A stretch of 64,000 bases of DNA from Rhizobiaceae bacterium (GTDB lineage: Bacteria; Pseudomonadota; Alphaproteobacteria; Rhizobiales; Rhizobiaceae): the NCBI GenBank assembly GCA_017644005.1, contig JAEPMJ010000001.1, positions 682,001-746,000 on the forward strand, read 5' to 3'. The position numbers and the translations under genes were made by a program. Positions 35,956-45,276 of this stretch are shown here, piece after piece. The notes under the pieces are model-generated. The model made no database searches. It was not told the DNA's origin and saw only the letters and a list, made by a program, of their open reading frames with translations. Within the stretch, counting starts at the first letter, position 1. Each line of letters starts with the position of its first letter.

Positions 35956-36405
35956 ATGACGTCATTTCGCCTTGATCACGATATCTGGGTACTGATCGCA
36001 GACGGCGAGAAAGCACTTTATCTGCGCAACGAAGGGGATGCGGAATATCCGAACCTGCAGGTCGTGCGCGAGGTACGCGAGAGCAATCCGCCGACCCGCG
36101 AGCAGGGAACGGACCGCCCCGGCCGATTGAACGACGCCGCAGGCGATCATCGCAGCGCAGTGGCCGACACCGACTGGCACAGAATCGCAAAGGAACGGTT
36201 CGCCGACGAGATTGCCGACAGGCTCTACGATCTGGCGCATCGCGGTGATTTCGATAAGATCGTTCTCGTCGCACCGCCACTTGTCCTCGGTGAGATGCGC
36301 CGCAAGCTTCACAAGGAAGTCAGCGAGCGGATTGTTGCGGAAATACCCAAAACGCTGACCGGCCACCCTATTGTGAAGATGGAGAAAATTCTCCTCGCAG
36401 CATAG
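35956..36405 (+). CDS. Host attachment family protein
   Basis: A 149-residue protein of the family named after a gene required for attachment to host cells in Agrobacterium. The fold resembles release-factor-like (eRF1-type) domains: VLIADGEKALYLRNEGD at the start, the basic linker GTDRPGRLND, FADEIADRLYDLAHRGDFDKIVLVAPPLVLGEMRRKLHKEV and the ending LTGHPIVKMEKIL. The ribosome site GGAGAG is 9 bases upstream. It is divergent from cysG. The biochemical role is not known. Confidence 0.8.
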   Translation: MTSFRLDHDIWVLIADGEKALYLRNEGDAEYPNLQVVREVRESNPPTREQGTDRPGRLNDAAGDHRSAVADTDWHRIAKERFADEIADRLYDLAHRGDFDKIVLVAPPLVLGEMRRKLHKEVSERIVAEIPKTLTGHPIVKMEKILLAA

Positions 36406-36410
36406 GTGTC

Positions 36411-36971
36411 CTACTGCGGCATCGTGCTCAGATGAGAGAGCAGTTCGGCGACATTGCCGGCTCCGTATTTCTTCAACAGCCGGGCGCGATATGCCTCGAC
36501 GGTGCGCGGCGAGATCGACAACGTGCGTGCAATCTCCTTCGAAGTACGCCCCTCGCCCAGATGCATGACGATCTGGCGCTCCCGGGTGGTGAGTTGCCCG
36601 ACCGGGCGATAGTCGGAAAGATCGGCGAAACTCCACACCGCTTCGCGCAGCGGGTCGTCGTCGGGCGTGAGCGTGTGCCCCCTCACCCGACACCAGAAGA
36701 GCGAGCCGTCCTTGCGCGCCATGATGCGCTCGTCGGAATAACGGTTGAACCGCTTCAGCGGTTCGACGCCGACATCACGGATACGCACGAACTCCTCGAT
36801 CGTGGGATAGAGGATCGCGAACGACTTGTCGAAGAGCTCCCCGCACTCGTAGCCGAACATCCCCGCAAATGCCGGGTTGCAGGTTTTGATCATTCTCTGC
36901 GCCGTCATCACTATGCCTATGGGCGAGTGATGAAAGGCAGCAAGGTTCAGTTCTTCGCGCGTGCTGGACAT
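36411..36971 (-). CDS. PAS-LuxR transcriptional regulator
   Basis: A 186-residue regulator. Residues 10-115 are a PAS domain (HHSPIGIVMTAQRMIKTCNPAFAGMFGY, RIMARKDGSLFWCRVRGHTL, SFADLSDYR). Residues 125-182 are a LuxR-type helix-turn-helix (LTTRERQIVMHLGEGRTSKEIARTLSISPRTVEAYRARLLKKYGA, described in parts). No ribosome site precedes the ATG, and a TATAAAT lies only 4-10 bases before it, so the message may be leaderless. It is divergent from the ABC importer operon starting at 37229 and is the obvious candidate to control it. Confidence 0.88.
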   Translation of the reverse strand: MSSTREELNLAAFHHSPIGIVMTAQRMIKTCNPAFAGMFGYECGELFDKSFAILYPTIEEFVRIRDVGVEPLKRFNRYSDERIMARKDGSLFWCRVRGHTLTPDDDPLREAVWSFADLSDYRPVGQLTTRERQIVMHLGEGRTSKEIARTLSISPRTVEAYRARLLKKYGAGNVAELLSHLSTMPQ

Positions 36972-36972
36972 G

Positions 36973-36999
36973 CGTATTTATACGATATTGCAGTGCAAT
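36973..36999. promoter_or_regulatory. Two palindromes between the PAS-LuxR gene and the importer
   Basis: CGTATTTATACG (arms CGTAT and ATACG, 36973-36984) and a perfect 13-base palindrome ATTGCAGTGCAAT (36987-36999) lie next to the regulator start. Both are AT-richer than their surroundings. They look like operator sites for the adjacent regulator or another dimeric protein. Confidence 0.5.
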
Positions 37000-37228
37000 C
37001 GACCCCTTGCCGATAATACAGGCCAGCTTGCGGCACTCCAAGGGCTCATCGCTCCGGAGCGCGTCGGCAAGCAGCGGGAGGAATGCCAGACATCGCCAGT
37101 CGCGCCGCGGGAGAGGCAGCGCGCATACCGGCTTTCCATCCTGCGAACAACCAATCTTGCGCACCGGCCATGCCGACGGGACCGGCTGCGCATCCGGCAT
37201 TGTTACGTCGCGCTTCGGAGGAATGGCT

Positions 37229-38425
37229 ATGAAAAAGCTCTTTGCCGCACTGGCGCTTACCGCCGCCGTGTTGGCCACGCCCTATGCGGGCGCGCAGGAC
37301 GGCCCGGCCAAGATCGCACTGGTTCACGGACTATCCGGTTCGGCGTTCGAGGTCTTTTCGAAACAGACCACGACAGGTTTCAACCTCGGTCTCGAATACG
37401 CCACCAACGGCACGATGGAGATCAAGGGCCGCAAGATCGAGGTCATTGAAAAGGACACGCAGTTCAAGCCCGACGTCGCCCGCTCGGTACTCGCCGAAGC
37501 CTATGGCGACGATGACGTTCTGATCGCGGTAGGCGGAACCTCGTCCGGCGTGACGACGGCGATGCTGCCGATCGCGGAAGAATACGAGCGCATCCTTCTG
37601 GTCGAGCCGGCGGTGGCGGACTCGCTCACCGGTCCGGATTCCAACCGCTACGTCTTCAAGACCTCGCGCAACTCGTCGATGGACATGCAGGCGCAAGCGC
37701 TGGCCCTCAAGCCGGACGAAAACCTGTTTGTCGCGACTCTGGCCGAAGACTACGCATTCGGCAAAGACGGCATCACCGCCTTCAAGAAGGCACTCGAAGG
37801 CACCGGCGCAACCGTGGTGGCCGAAGAATATGTGCCGCAGAAGACGACCGACTACACCGCAACCATCGAGCGACTTTTCAACGCGCTGAAAGACAAGGAC
37901 GGCCGCAAGGTTGTGCTGATCTATGTCGCCGGTTCGGGCGACCCGATGGGCGCGCTCGCTGCCGCCGAGCCAGAGCGTTTCGGCATCGAGATTTCGACCG
38001 GCGGCCACATCCTGCCCGTGCTTCCGACCTACAAGCGGGTGCCCGGCATGGAAGGCGCGATCTACTACTACTATGAGGCGCCGAAAAACGAGATCAACGA
38101 CTGGCTGGTGGCCGAACACCAGAAGCGCTTTGGCAGCCCGCCCGACTTCTTCACCGCGGGCGGCATGGCGGCGGCACTTGCCATCGCTAAAGCGCTGGAA
38201 ACGGCCGAGAACTGGGACACCGAGACGCTGATTTCGACCATGGAGGGCATGAGCTGGGAGACCCCGAAAGGCACCATGACCTTCCGGCCGGAAGACCATC
38301 AGGCGCTGCAGTCCATGTTCCACTTCAAGATCCGTGTTGACGATAATGTCGAATGGGCGATCCCGGACCTCGTGCGTGAGATCAAGCCTGAGGAAATGGA
38401 CATTCCGATCGGGCGGAACAACTGA
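37229..38425 (+). CDS. Branched-chain-type ABC transporter substrate-binding protein
   Basis: A 398-residue periplasmic binding protein of the type I (Leu/Ile/Val-like) fold. Residues 1-22 are a Sec signal (KKLFAALALTAAVLATPYAGA). AKIALVHGLSGSAFEVFSKQTTTGFNLGLEYA starts the mature protein, VLIAVGGTSSGVTTAMLPIAEEYERILLVEPA and LFVATLAEDYAFGKDGITAFKKALEGTGATVV are further family segments. The start at 37229 has GGAGG 8 bases upstream; ATG at 37223 is too close to it. The ligand is unknown; it need not be an amino acid. Confidence 0.9.
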   Translation: MKKLFAALALTAAVLATPYAGAQDGPAKIALVHGLSGSAFEVFSKQTTTGFNLGLEYATNGTMEIKGRKIEVIEKDTQFKPDVARSVLAEAYGDDDVLIAVGGTSSGVTTAMLPIAEEYERILLVEPAVADSLTGPDSNRYVFKTSRNSSMDMQAQALALKPDENLFVATLAEDYAFGKDGITAFKKALEGTGATVVAEEYVPQKTTDYTATIERLFNALKDKDGRKVVLIYVAGSGDPMGALAAAEPERFGIEISTGGHILPVLPTYKRVPGMEGAIYYYYEAPKNEINDWLVAEHQKRFGSPPDFFTAGGMAAALAIAKALETAENWDTETLISTMEGMSWETPKGTMTFRPEDHQALQSMFHFKIRVDDNVEWAIPDLVREIKPEEMDIPIGRNN

Positions 38426-38439
38426 GTGAGGCAACGGGT

Positions 38440-38483
38440 AGGGCAGTAAGGCCACAGGAACTTTCCACCCAGCCTACTGCCCT
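38440..38483 (+). other. Stem-loop between binding protein and ATPase genes
   Basis: AGGGCAGTA (38440-38448) and TACTGCCCT (38475-38483) form a 9-bp perfect stem with a 26-base loop. No T-run follows. Further TACTGCC-like copies continue to 38510. As in the tct locus, it lies right after the binding-protein gene and may raise its level over the membrane components. Confidence 0.5.
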
Positions 38484-38533
38484 GCCGCCCTACTGCCTTA
38501 TTGCCTAGCGACCCGCTGACAGGCCCAGCTGCA

Positions 38534-39298
38534 ATGACCGCCTCCCTTCGCACCGAAAACCTGACGATACGCTTCGGCGGCCATGCCGCGGTGAACGACG
38601 TTACCTGCGCGTTCAAGCCCGGCGAGCTGACGGTAATCGTCGGACCGAACGGTGCCGGCAAGACGACCTGGTTCAACCTGGTTTCGGGCCAGCTCAAGCC
38701 AAGCGCGGGGCGCATTTTCAAGGGCGACGAGGAGATCACCCGGCTTTCGCCCTCGGCGCGCGCGGCGGCCGGGATCGGCCGCGCGTTCCAGCTGACGAGC
38801 CTGTTTCCGAAACTCTCGGTGGAAGAGAATGTGCGCCTTGCCGTACAGGCCAAGCGCAAGGCCGGTTTCCAGATATTCCGCCGCGCGGCCGCGCTGTCCG
38901 AGCTACGCGACGCAGCGCATGATTTTCTCGCCCGCGCCAGGCTTCAAAACGTGGCGCATCTGCCGGCGGCGACGCTGCCGCATGGCGACCAGCGAAAGCT
39001 GGAAGTGGCCATGCTGATGGCGATGCAGCCGGACATCTACATGTTCGACGAACCGACCGCCGGCATGTCGGTGGATGAAGCGCCTGTCATTCTCGACCTG
39101 ATCGCCGAGATCAAGAAAGACACGTCGAAAACGATCCTGCTTGTGGAGCACAAGATGGACGTGGTGCGCGCGCTCGCAGACCGTATCGTGGTGCTGCACA
39201 ATGGCGAGCTGATTGCCGACGGCAAGCCCGACGAGGTGATGGCGCTGCCGATCGTGCGCGAAATCTATCTCGGCATTGCGCAGGAGAAAGCGGCATGA
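38534..39298 (+). CDS. ABC transporter ATP-binding protein, LivG type
   Basis: A 254-residue ATPase. Walker A is VGPNGAGKTT near residue 36, the Q-loop GIGRAFQLTSLFP follows, the signature-like region reads LPHGDQRKLEVAMLM (a divergent LSGGQ), and Walker B is IYMFDEPTAGM. The final VREIYLGIAQEKAA is typical of LivG. The usual LSGGE is replaced by PHGDQ, which is common in this subfamily. The next ATPase gene overlaps by 4 bases. Confidence 0.92.
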   Translation: MTASLRTENLTIRFGGHAAVNDVTCAFKPGELTVIVGPNGAGKTTWFNLVSGQLKPSAGRIFKGDEEITRLSPSARAAAGIGRAFQLTSLFPKLSVEENVRLAVQAKRKAGFQIFRRAAALSELRDAAHDFLARARLQNVAHLPAATLPHGDQRKLEVAMLMAMQPDIYMFDEPTAGMSVDEAPVILDLIAEIKKDTSKTILLVEHKMDVVRALADRIVVLHNGELIADGKPDEVMALPIVREIYLGIAQEKAA

Positions 39299-40017
39299 GC
39301 GACGCGATCCTGCGGCTCGACGATGTGCATACCGATATCGCGCAATATCAGATCCTGCACGGCGTGAGCTTCGACGTGCCCGAAGGCGGCGTGCATGTGC
39401 TTCTGGGCCGCAACGGCGCCGGCAAGACAACGACGCTGCGCACCATCATGGGGCTCTGGCGGGCACGCTCCGGAGCAATCGTATTTCGCCATCACGACAT
39501 CACAGCAGTGCGCACGCCCGATATTTCGCGGCTTGGCATCGCTTATGTGCCGGAAAACATGGGCATTTTCGGCGGCCTGACCGTCGAGGAAAACATGCGT
39601 CTGGCCTCAGCCACCGGCACGTTCGACGAGGCGCGGCTTGCCCGCATATTCGGATTGTTTCCCGCGATGGAGACATTCTGGGACAAGCAGGCCTTCGCGC
39701 TTTCGGGCGGGCAAAAACAGATGCTGGCCATATCGCGGGCGATTATCGAGCCACGCGAACTGATCCTGATCGACGAGCCGACCAAAGGTCTGGCGCCGTC
39801 GATCATCAACGCGATGATCGAGGCGTTCCAGGAAATCGGCAGGGACACCACGATCCTGCTTGTAGAACAGAATTTCCATTTCGCGCGCTCGCTGGGCCGT
39901 GGCGCGACCGTGATCGACGACGGACGAATCGCCTGGAACGGGTCAATGGACGAACTCGCGCGCGACGAGGCGCTGCAGACGCGGCTGCTCAGTCTTTCGA
40001 TGGCGGAGGCGGGCTAG
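39295..40017 (+). CDS. ABC transporter ATP-binding protein, LivF type
   Basis: A 240-residue ATPase. Walker A LLGRNGAGKTTTLRTIMG is near residue 34, the signature is FALSGGQKQMLAISRAI, and Walker B LILIDEPTKGLAPSI follows, all as in LivF. Start ATG overlaps the preceding stop (ATGA). The next gene starts 2 bases after its stop. In this operon both ATPases come before the permeases, the reverse of the E. coli liv order. Confidence 0.93.
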   Translation: MSDAILRLDDVHTDIAQYQILHGVSFDVPEGGVHVLLGRNGAGKTTTLRTIMGLWRARSGAIVFRHHDITAVRTPDISRLGIAYVPENMGIFGGLTVEENMRLASATGTFDEARLARIFGLFPAMETFWDKQAFALSGGQKQMLAISRAIIEPRELILIDEPTKGLAPSIINAMIEAFQEIGRDTTILLVEQNFHFARSLGRGATVIDDGRIAWNGSMDELARDEALQTRLLSLSMAEAG

Positions 40018-40019
40018 AT

Positions 40020-41015
40020 ATGGATACGCTGAATTCAATCGCCTCCCGCCTCGGCGGTGTCTATCTCCTGCCAGTTGCGATGGGCGTCCTGGCCTTCGTG
40101 CTGATCGGCAACCCCTCGACCTGGGTGACGCTGACGGTTGCCGGGCTCGCCATGGGCATGATGATCTTTCTCATGGCATCCGGACTTTCGCTTGTTTTCG
40201 GGCTGATGGACGTTCTGAATTTCGGCCACTCGGCCTTCGTGTCGTTCGGCGCCTTCATCGCCGCTTCGGTGCTGGCCGCGCTCGGCTCGTGGCTGACCGG
40301 TCCGAGTGCTGCGCTCAACATCATCGCGCTGATGATGGCGATTTGCGCCGCGACCGCCTTCGGCGCGGCGGCGGGCTGGTTTTTCGAGCGCGTGATCGTG
40401 CGGCCGGTCTATCGCGACCATCTCCGGCAAATCCTGATCACCATGGGCGCGCTGATCGTGGCCGAGCAGCTTCTGCTGGCGATCTGGGGCGGGGCACCGG
40501 TGTCGGTCGCGCGTCCTGCGGTGCTGGAGGGATCTTTCGTTTTCGGCACCATCGCAATCGAAATCTACCGGGTGTTCGCCTTCCTGCTGGGGCTTCTTGT
40601 TTATGTCGCGCTCTATCTGGTGCTCAACGGGACGCGCATCGGGCTTCTGATCCGCGCCGGGGTGGAAAATCGCGAGATGGTGGAGGCGCTTGGCTTCCGC
40701 ATCGACCGGCTGTTCATCGGCGTGTTCATGGCGGGTTCGGCGCTCGCGGCCATGGGCGGGGCGATGTGGGCAGGCTACCAGGGGCTGATAACGCCGGCAC
40801 TTGGCGGCGAGATGCTGATTATCGTCTTCATCGTCGTCATTATTGGCGGACTGGGCTCGATCGAGGGATCGTTGCTCGGCGCGATCATGGTGGGGCTGGT
40901 GGCGAACTACGTGGCGTTTCTCATGCCGAAGCTGGCGCTCGCCTCCAATATGCTCTTGATGATGGCGGTGCTGTTATGGCGGCCCTACGGCCTCAAGCCA
41001 GCGGTCAAGGGGTGA
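40020..41015 (+). CDS. Branched-chain-type ABC transporter permease, LivH type
   Basis: A 331-residue inner-membrane protein with about eight helices. SGLSLVFGLMDVLNFGHSAFVSFGAF near residue 55 is the family hallmark (GLMNVLNFAHG in LivH), and ENREMVEALGFRIDRLFIGVFMAGSALAAMGGAMWAGYQG is the cytoplasmic coupling loop followed by a helix. The ending LLWRPYGLKP is typical. The gene starts 2 bases after livF-like. Confidence 0.92.
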   Translation: MDTLNSIASRLGGVYLLPVAMGVLAFVLIGNPSTWVTLTVAGLAMGMMIFLMASGLSLVFGLMDVLNFGHSAFVSFGAFIAASVLAALGSWLTGPSAALNIIALMMAICAATAFGAAAGWFFERVIVRPVYRDHLRQILITMGALIVAEQLLLAIWGGAPVSVARPAVLEGSFVFGTIAIEIYRVFAFLLGLLVYVALYLVLNGTRIGLLIRAGVENREMVEALGFRIDRLFIGVFMAGSALAAMGGAMWAGYQGLITPALGGEMLIIVFIVVIIGGLGSIEGSLLGAIMVGLVANYVAFLMPKLALASNMLLMMAVLLWRPYGLKPAVKG

Positions 41016-41019
41016 AGCC

Positions 41020-42129
41020 ATGAGCAGCCAGACCGCTTCCGCAACCCAGGCTTCCGGCATGACCAGGGCCCGTGCAGGCCGCATGATCGTCTACGGCATT
41101 GTAGGGCTGATCGGGCTGGCGCTCCTTTTCGCGCCGTTTCTCTTCCCCGAAGTGCGTAGCCAGGAAGTGGCGGCACGCATCTGCGTATTCATCGTGCTGG
41201 TGGCGAGTTACGACCTTCTGCTTGGCTACACCGGCATCGTCTCCTTCGCACACACCATGTTCTTCGGCCTCGGCGCCTATGGCGCAGCGATTGCGCTGAA
41301 GACGATGGGACGCGGTTTCGACGCGATCCTGCTCGGCGGTGCCGCGGGCGTTGCCGCAGCACTGGTGCTCGCAATCCTGATCGGGCTTTTGTCGCTGCGT
41401 GTGAAGGCGATCTTTTTTGCCATGATCACGTTAGCTGCCGCATCGGTGATGCTCGTGCTGGCCAGTCAGCTCTCGGACTTCACCGGCGGCGAAGACGGCA
41501 TGACCTACCAGATCCCGCGCTTCTTCTCGCCCGCGAACAAGCTGCTGACCGACGCCGACGGCAAGGCGGTGCGAGTGTTCGGTGTCGCGCTCGACGGCAA
41601 GATTGCGCTCTACTACTTCGTCTTCCTTTCCTGCCTCGCGCTGTTTCTTGTGATGGCGCGCATCGTGGCTTCACCGCTCGGCACGGTGCTTGAGGCGGTG
41701 CGCGAAAACGAACTGCGCGCGGAAGCGATCGGCTATCGCGTCGTCGTCTACCGCACGGCGATCTTCTGCATCGCAGCGGTGATAGCGGCTCTTGCCGGCA
41801 TCGTGCGGGCGGTGTGGCTCAAATATACCGGACCGGAGGTTGCGCTCTCATTCGCCATCATGATCGACATCCTTCTCATGGTGGTGATCGGCGGCATGGG
41901 CACGCTGATCGGCGCGATCATCGGCGTCGTGATCATGAGCCTTGCGCAGTTCTACCTGAAGGACCTGATGCAGGTTGCCGCCGACGCAACGAGCGGCATT
42001 CCGCTTTTGCCCGAGCTGTTGAACCCCGACCGCTGGCTGCTTTGGCTCGGCGTGCTTTTTATCCTTCTCGTCTATTTCTTCCCGGCAGGAATAGCCGGCA
42101 CGCTGCTCGGCAAAGGTGGTGCCAAGTGA
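41020..42129 (+). CDS. Branched-chain-type ABC transporter permease, LivM type
   Basis: A 369-residue inner-membrane protein. YDLLLGYTGIVSFAHTMFFGLGAYGAAI near residue 68 and LEAVRENELRAEAIGYRVVVYRTAIFCIAAVIAALAG near residue 225 are the LivM hallmarks; MGTLIGAIIGVVIMSLAQFYLKD follows. An insert of about 35 residues with charged sequence (ANKLLTDADGKAVRV) forms a periplasmic loop. Its TGA overlaps the GTG start of the hydrolase gene. Confidence 0.92.
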   Translation: MSSQTASATQASGMTRARAGRMIVYGIVGLIGLALLFAPFLFPEVRSQEVAARICVFIVLVASYDLLLGYTGIVSFAHTMFFGLGAYGAAIALKTMGRGFDAILLGGAAGVAAALVLAILIGLLSLRVKAIFFAMITLAAASVMLVLASQLSDFTGGEDGMTYQIPRFFSPANKLLTDADGKAVRVFGVALDGKIALYYFVFLSCLALFLVMARIVASPLGTVLEAVRENELRAEAIGYRVVVYRTAIFCIAAVIAALAGIVRAVWLKYTGPEVALSFAIMIDILLMVVIGGMGTLIGAIIGVVIMSLAQFYLKDLMQVAADATSGIPLLPELLNPDRWLLWLGVLFILLVYFFPAGIAGTLLGKGGAK

Positions 42130-42965
42130 CCCAGCCAAAATCGACCTATGTCCCGGCGGCGGGTTTCGAAATCCATGTGACAGAGTGGGGCGAGCCGTCG
42201 AAGCCCGCACTGGTGATGTGGCACGGGCTGGCGCGCACGGGCCGCGACTTCGACGAGGCGGCACTGGCGCTCAGCGACAGCTATTTCGTAATCTGCCCCG
42301 ACACACCAGGGCGCGGCCTCTCGAGCTGGGCGAAGGATGCCTCGAAAGACTATTCCTACGCCAGGTTCGGCGAAGCAGCGCTCGATATCTTCGACCATTA
42401 CAGCATCGAAAAGATGCGCTGGGTGGGAACCTCGATGGGCGGGCTGATCGGCGCCACGCTGGCCGGCGGGCGGCTGAGAGAACGCATCACCCATCTGGTA
42501 ATCAACGATATCGGGCCGGACATTCCCGAAACCGCGACAGGTCGCATCGTCGACTATGTCGGCAATCCGCCCGTCTACGATTCGGTTGTCGAGATGGAAG
42601 GCTGGCTGCGCTCCAATTATGCGCCGTTCGGACCCAATTCGGATGCCTTCTGGCGGCGCATGGCCGACACCTCCGTACGCCGAACCGACAATGGACGCAT
42701 CACCGTTCACTACGACCCGCAGATCGTGACGCAGTTTACGCATCACAAGGCCGACCTGGACGTCTGGGACGCCTATGACGCGATTGCGGCCAGAACACTG
42801 CTGTTGCGCGGCGAAGAGTCGGACGTTCTGCCGGCAGGCGTGGCAGCGCAGATGCAGGTGCGCGGGCCGAAACCGGAACTTCGGGAGTTCAAAGACGTCG
42901 GACATGCGCCGACGCTTGCGACCGAGGCAGAGATCAAGCTACTCCGGGACTTCCTCGCCAGCTGA
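42126..42965 (+). CDS. Alpha/beta hydrolase coupled to the importer
   Basis: A 279-residue serine hydrolase. The nucleophile elbow is GTSMGG with Ser103, the oxyanion region is MWHGLARTGRDFD near residue 33, and the catalytic His is in FKDVGHAPTL near residue 260. A GTG start inside GTGA links its translation to the LivM stop. The coupling suggests that it cleaves an imported ester, lactone or amide. Similar sequences are often annotated as haloalkane dehalogenase-like or esterase; the halide-binding Trp pattern is not evident. Confidence 0.88.
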   Translation: MTQPKSTYVPAAGFEIHVTEWGEPSKPALVMWHGLARTGRDFDEAALALSDSYFVICPDTPGRGLSSWAKDASKDYSYARFGEAALDIFDHYSIEKMRWVGTSMGGLIGATLAGGRLRERITHLVINDIGPDIPETATGRIVDYVGNPPVYDSVVEMEGWLRSNYAPFGPNSDAFWRRMADTSVRRTDNGRITVHYDPQIVTQFTHHKADLDVWDAYDAIAARTLLLRGEESDVLPAGVAAQMQVRGPKPELREFKDVGHAPTLATEAEIKLLRDFLAS

Positions 42966-42975
42966 TTGCCGACGT

Positions 42976-45099
42976 TCAGTTTCCGAGCAGGATATCGAGT
43001 ATCGACGTCACCCGGCCGCGAGGTGCCGGTTCTGCCCCCGCGCCCACCGGCTCCGGCGGGATGGAGGCGGTGCGGTCGCCTGAAATGATGGTGCTAATAT
43101 CGTCGCGGCGCGCGAAGCTCGGCTGAACCGCCCCGCCAGACCAGCCCGGCAGGGATGCGACTGGAATTCCGCTATGCGCGGCGGCCATGTAATCGTGCCA
43201 GGCCTGCGCCGGAAGGGACCCACCGGTGACCTTCTTCGTCGGCGAATTGTCGTCGTTGCCGAACCAGACGCCGGTTGTGAGATTGGCGGTGTAGCCGACA
43301 AACCAGACGTCACGTGAACTCTGAGTCGTGCCGGTCTTGCCTGCGGCCGGCCAACCGAAATATGCCTTGCGGCCCGTGCCTTCCTGCAGCGTGCGCGACA
43401 TCATCGCATTCATCATTCCGACAACCTGCGCATTGACGACGCGCGGGATGCCACCGGAGCGGCGCTGCCACAGCACCTTGCCCTCCGGCGTCGACACTTT
43501 TTCGATGAAATGGACGAAAGGCCTGTAACCGCCATTGGCGAACGGCACATAGGCGGCGGTGAGTTCCAGCGGCGTTACCTCGGAGGTGCCGAGCGCAATC
43601 GAGGCGTTGCTGGTGAGATCGGATTCGATGCCCATTCGATAGGCCGCTTCGATGACGCTCTTTGCGCCAACCTGCCCCACGAGGCGCGCGGCGACCGAGT
43701 TCAACGAGCGCGACAGCGCAAACGAAAGCGACACATCGCCATAATATTTGTCGTTGAAGTTTGACGGCGACCACTTGCCGATGCGTACGGGCGCGTCGCG
43801 CACTGTCGTCTCCGGGGTCATCCCCCTTTCAATCGCAGCCATGTAGACGAACGGCTTGAAGGCGGAGCCGGGCTGGCGCCGTGCTTCTGTCGCGCGGTCG
43901 AATTGGCTGTTGGCATAGTCGTAGCCGCCGACCATGGCGCGCACCGCGCCGGTGTTGTCGAGCGAGACAAGCACGCCCTGGCTGACACGCAGTTTCCCGC
44001 CATTCTCGTCGATCAGTCGGCGAATGGTGTTTTCGGCAACCTTCTGCAGCCCGAAATCCAGCGTCGCCTCAACCACTACGTCGCTGGTGATTTCACCGAT
44101 AAGCCCAGGCAGTTCCTCCATCACCTTGTCGGCGACGTAATGCTCCGCGCCCGTCCAATATGCGGTGGCGCGCGTGGCCAGCGCGCTCATGGCCGTGGTC
44201 ATCTGGCTGTCGTCGATTATGCCGGAATTGCGCATGGCCTGCAGTACGACCTGCGCCCGCTTTTCCGCCGCCTTGGGGTCGCGTGCGGGCGAAAGTCGCG
44301 ACGGTGCCTTGAGAAGCCCGGCCAGAAGGGCCGCTTCCGACAACGATACGTCGCTGGCAGGCTTGTCGAAATAGCGTCGCGAGGCCGCTTCAACGCCGTA
44401 GGAGCCGGAGCCGAAATAGACCCGGTTCAGATACATTTCGAGTATCTGCTGTTTGCTGTGCTTGTGCTCCAGCCAGAGCGCGAGAAGCACCTCCTGAACC
44501 TTGCGCTCGACCGTTCGGTCGGGTTTCAGGAACAGGTTCTTGGCCAGCTGCTGCGTGATGGTGGAGCCACCCTGCGAGATGCGGCCGGTGGTCAGGTTCT
44601 CGAACATCGCGCGGGCAAGGCCGATGGGGTCGATGCCGAAATGAGAGTGGAAGCGGCGGTCTTCGATCGCGATCACCGCCTCCGGAATATAGGGCGACAT
44701 TTCGTGCAGGCCGACAGCTTCGCCGCCGGTCATGCCGCGATTGGCGACCAGCGTGCCGTCGACGGAGACGATGCGCACATTAGGCGGGCGATCGGGGATC
44801 TCCCAGGTCGTCATGGACGGCATCTGGGCGCCATACCATGCCACAACTCCTGCAGCGGCAATGCCCGCCCATATGCCGAGCACAACACACCAGTAGGTCG
44901 CCGTTTTGAGAAATCCGAAGAAGCCGCCGCTACGCGTCGTGCGACGGCGCGAGCGGGCGGACGTCGCCTTCTTTCGCGGTCGGCGCGTGGAAGCTGCGCG
45001 CCCGCGTGAACCAGCGGACCGCGACGAGGCGTGGCTGCCGCGTGCGGGCACATCCAGCCGCGGCTCGATCCTGGTACGGGGCTTCTTTCTACGTGTCAT
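42976..45099 (-). CDS. Class A penicillin-binding protein (PBP1A family)
   Basis: A 707-residue bifunctional peptidoglycan synthase. The cytoplasmic tail is very basic (RRKKPRTRIEPR, RPRKKATSARSRRRTTR), then a single membrane helix at about residues 64-90. The glycosyltransferase domain has EDRRFHSHFGIDPIGLARA with the catalytic Glu near residue 146 and GGSTITQQLAKNLFL. The transpeptidase domain has SAFKP with the active Ser, SRSLNS and KTGTTQ. The C-terminus is a short flexible tail. The start has AGGGAATG upstream. Confidence 0.94.
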   Translation of the reverse strand: MTRRKKPRTRIEPRLDVPARGSHASSRSAGSRGRAASTRRPRKKATSARSRRRTTRSGGFFGFLKTATYWCVVLGIWAGIAAAGVVAWYGAQMPSMTTWEIPDRPPNVRIVSVDGTLVANRGMTGGEAVGLHEMSPYIPEAVIAIEDRRFHSHFGIDPIGLARAMFENLTTGRISQGGSTITQQLAKNLFLKPDRTVERKVQEVLLALWLEHKHSKQQILEMYLNRVYFGSGSYGVEAASRRYFDKPASDVSLSEAALLAGLLKAPSRLSPARDPKAAEKRAQVVLQAMRNSGIIDDSQMTTAMSALATRATAYWTGAEHYVADKVMEELPGLIGEITSDVVVEATLDFGLQKVAENTIRRLIDENGGKLRVSQGVLVSLDNTGAVRAMVGGYDYANSQFDRATEARRQPGSAFKPFVYMAAIERGMTPETTVRDAPVRIGKWSPSNFNDKYYGDVSLSFALSRSLNSVAARLVGQVGAKSVIEAAYRMGIESDLTSNASIALGTSEVTPLELTAAYVPFANGGYRPFVHFIEKVSTPEGKVLWQRRSGGIPRVVNAQVVGMMNAMMSRTLQEGTGRKAYFGWPAAGKTGTTQSSRDVWFVGYTANLTTGVWFGNDDNSPTKKVTGGSLPAQAWHDYMAAAHSGIPVASLPGWSGGAVQPSFARRDDISTIISGDRTASIPPEPVGAGAEPAPRGRVTSILDILLGN

Positions 45100-45276
45100 G
45101 GCATTCCCTGCAGCCTCGCGCTCGAAAAGCACGAAGCGCCGTCCCTCGGCGAAATTAGGGCGGCCTGTTTAAGGGGGCGTTAAGCTTAGCGAATGCGGCC
45201 CGATCCGGCGTTAACGGAAACGGCACGCGCCGCCGCTAGAATCGCGCGACGCAAAAGCCCGCAGGAATTCATCGAA

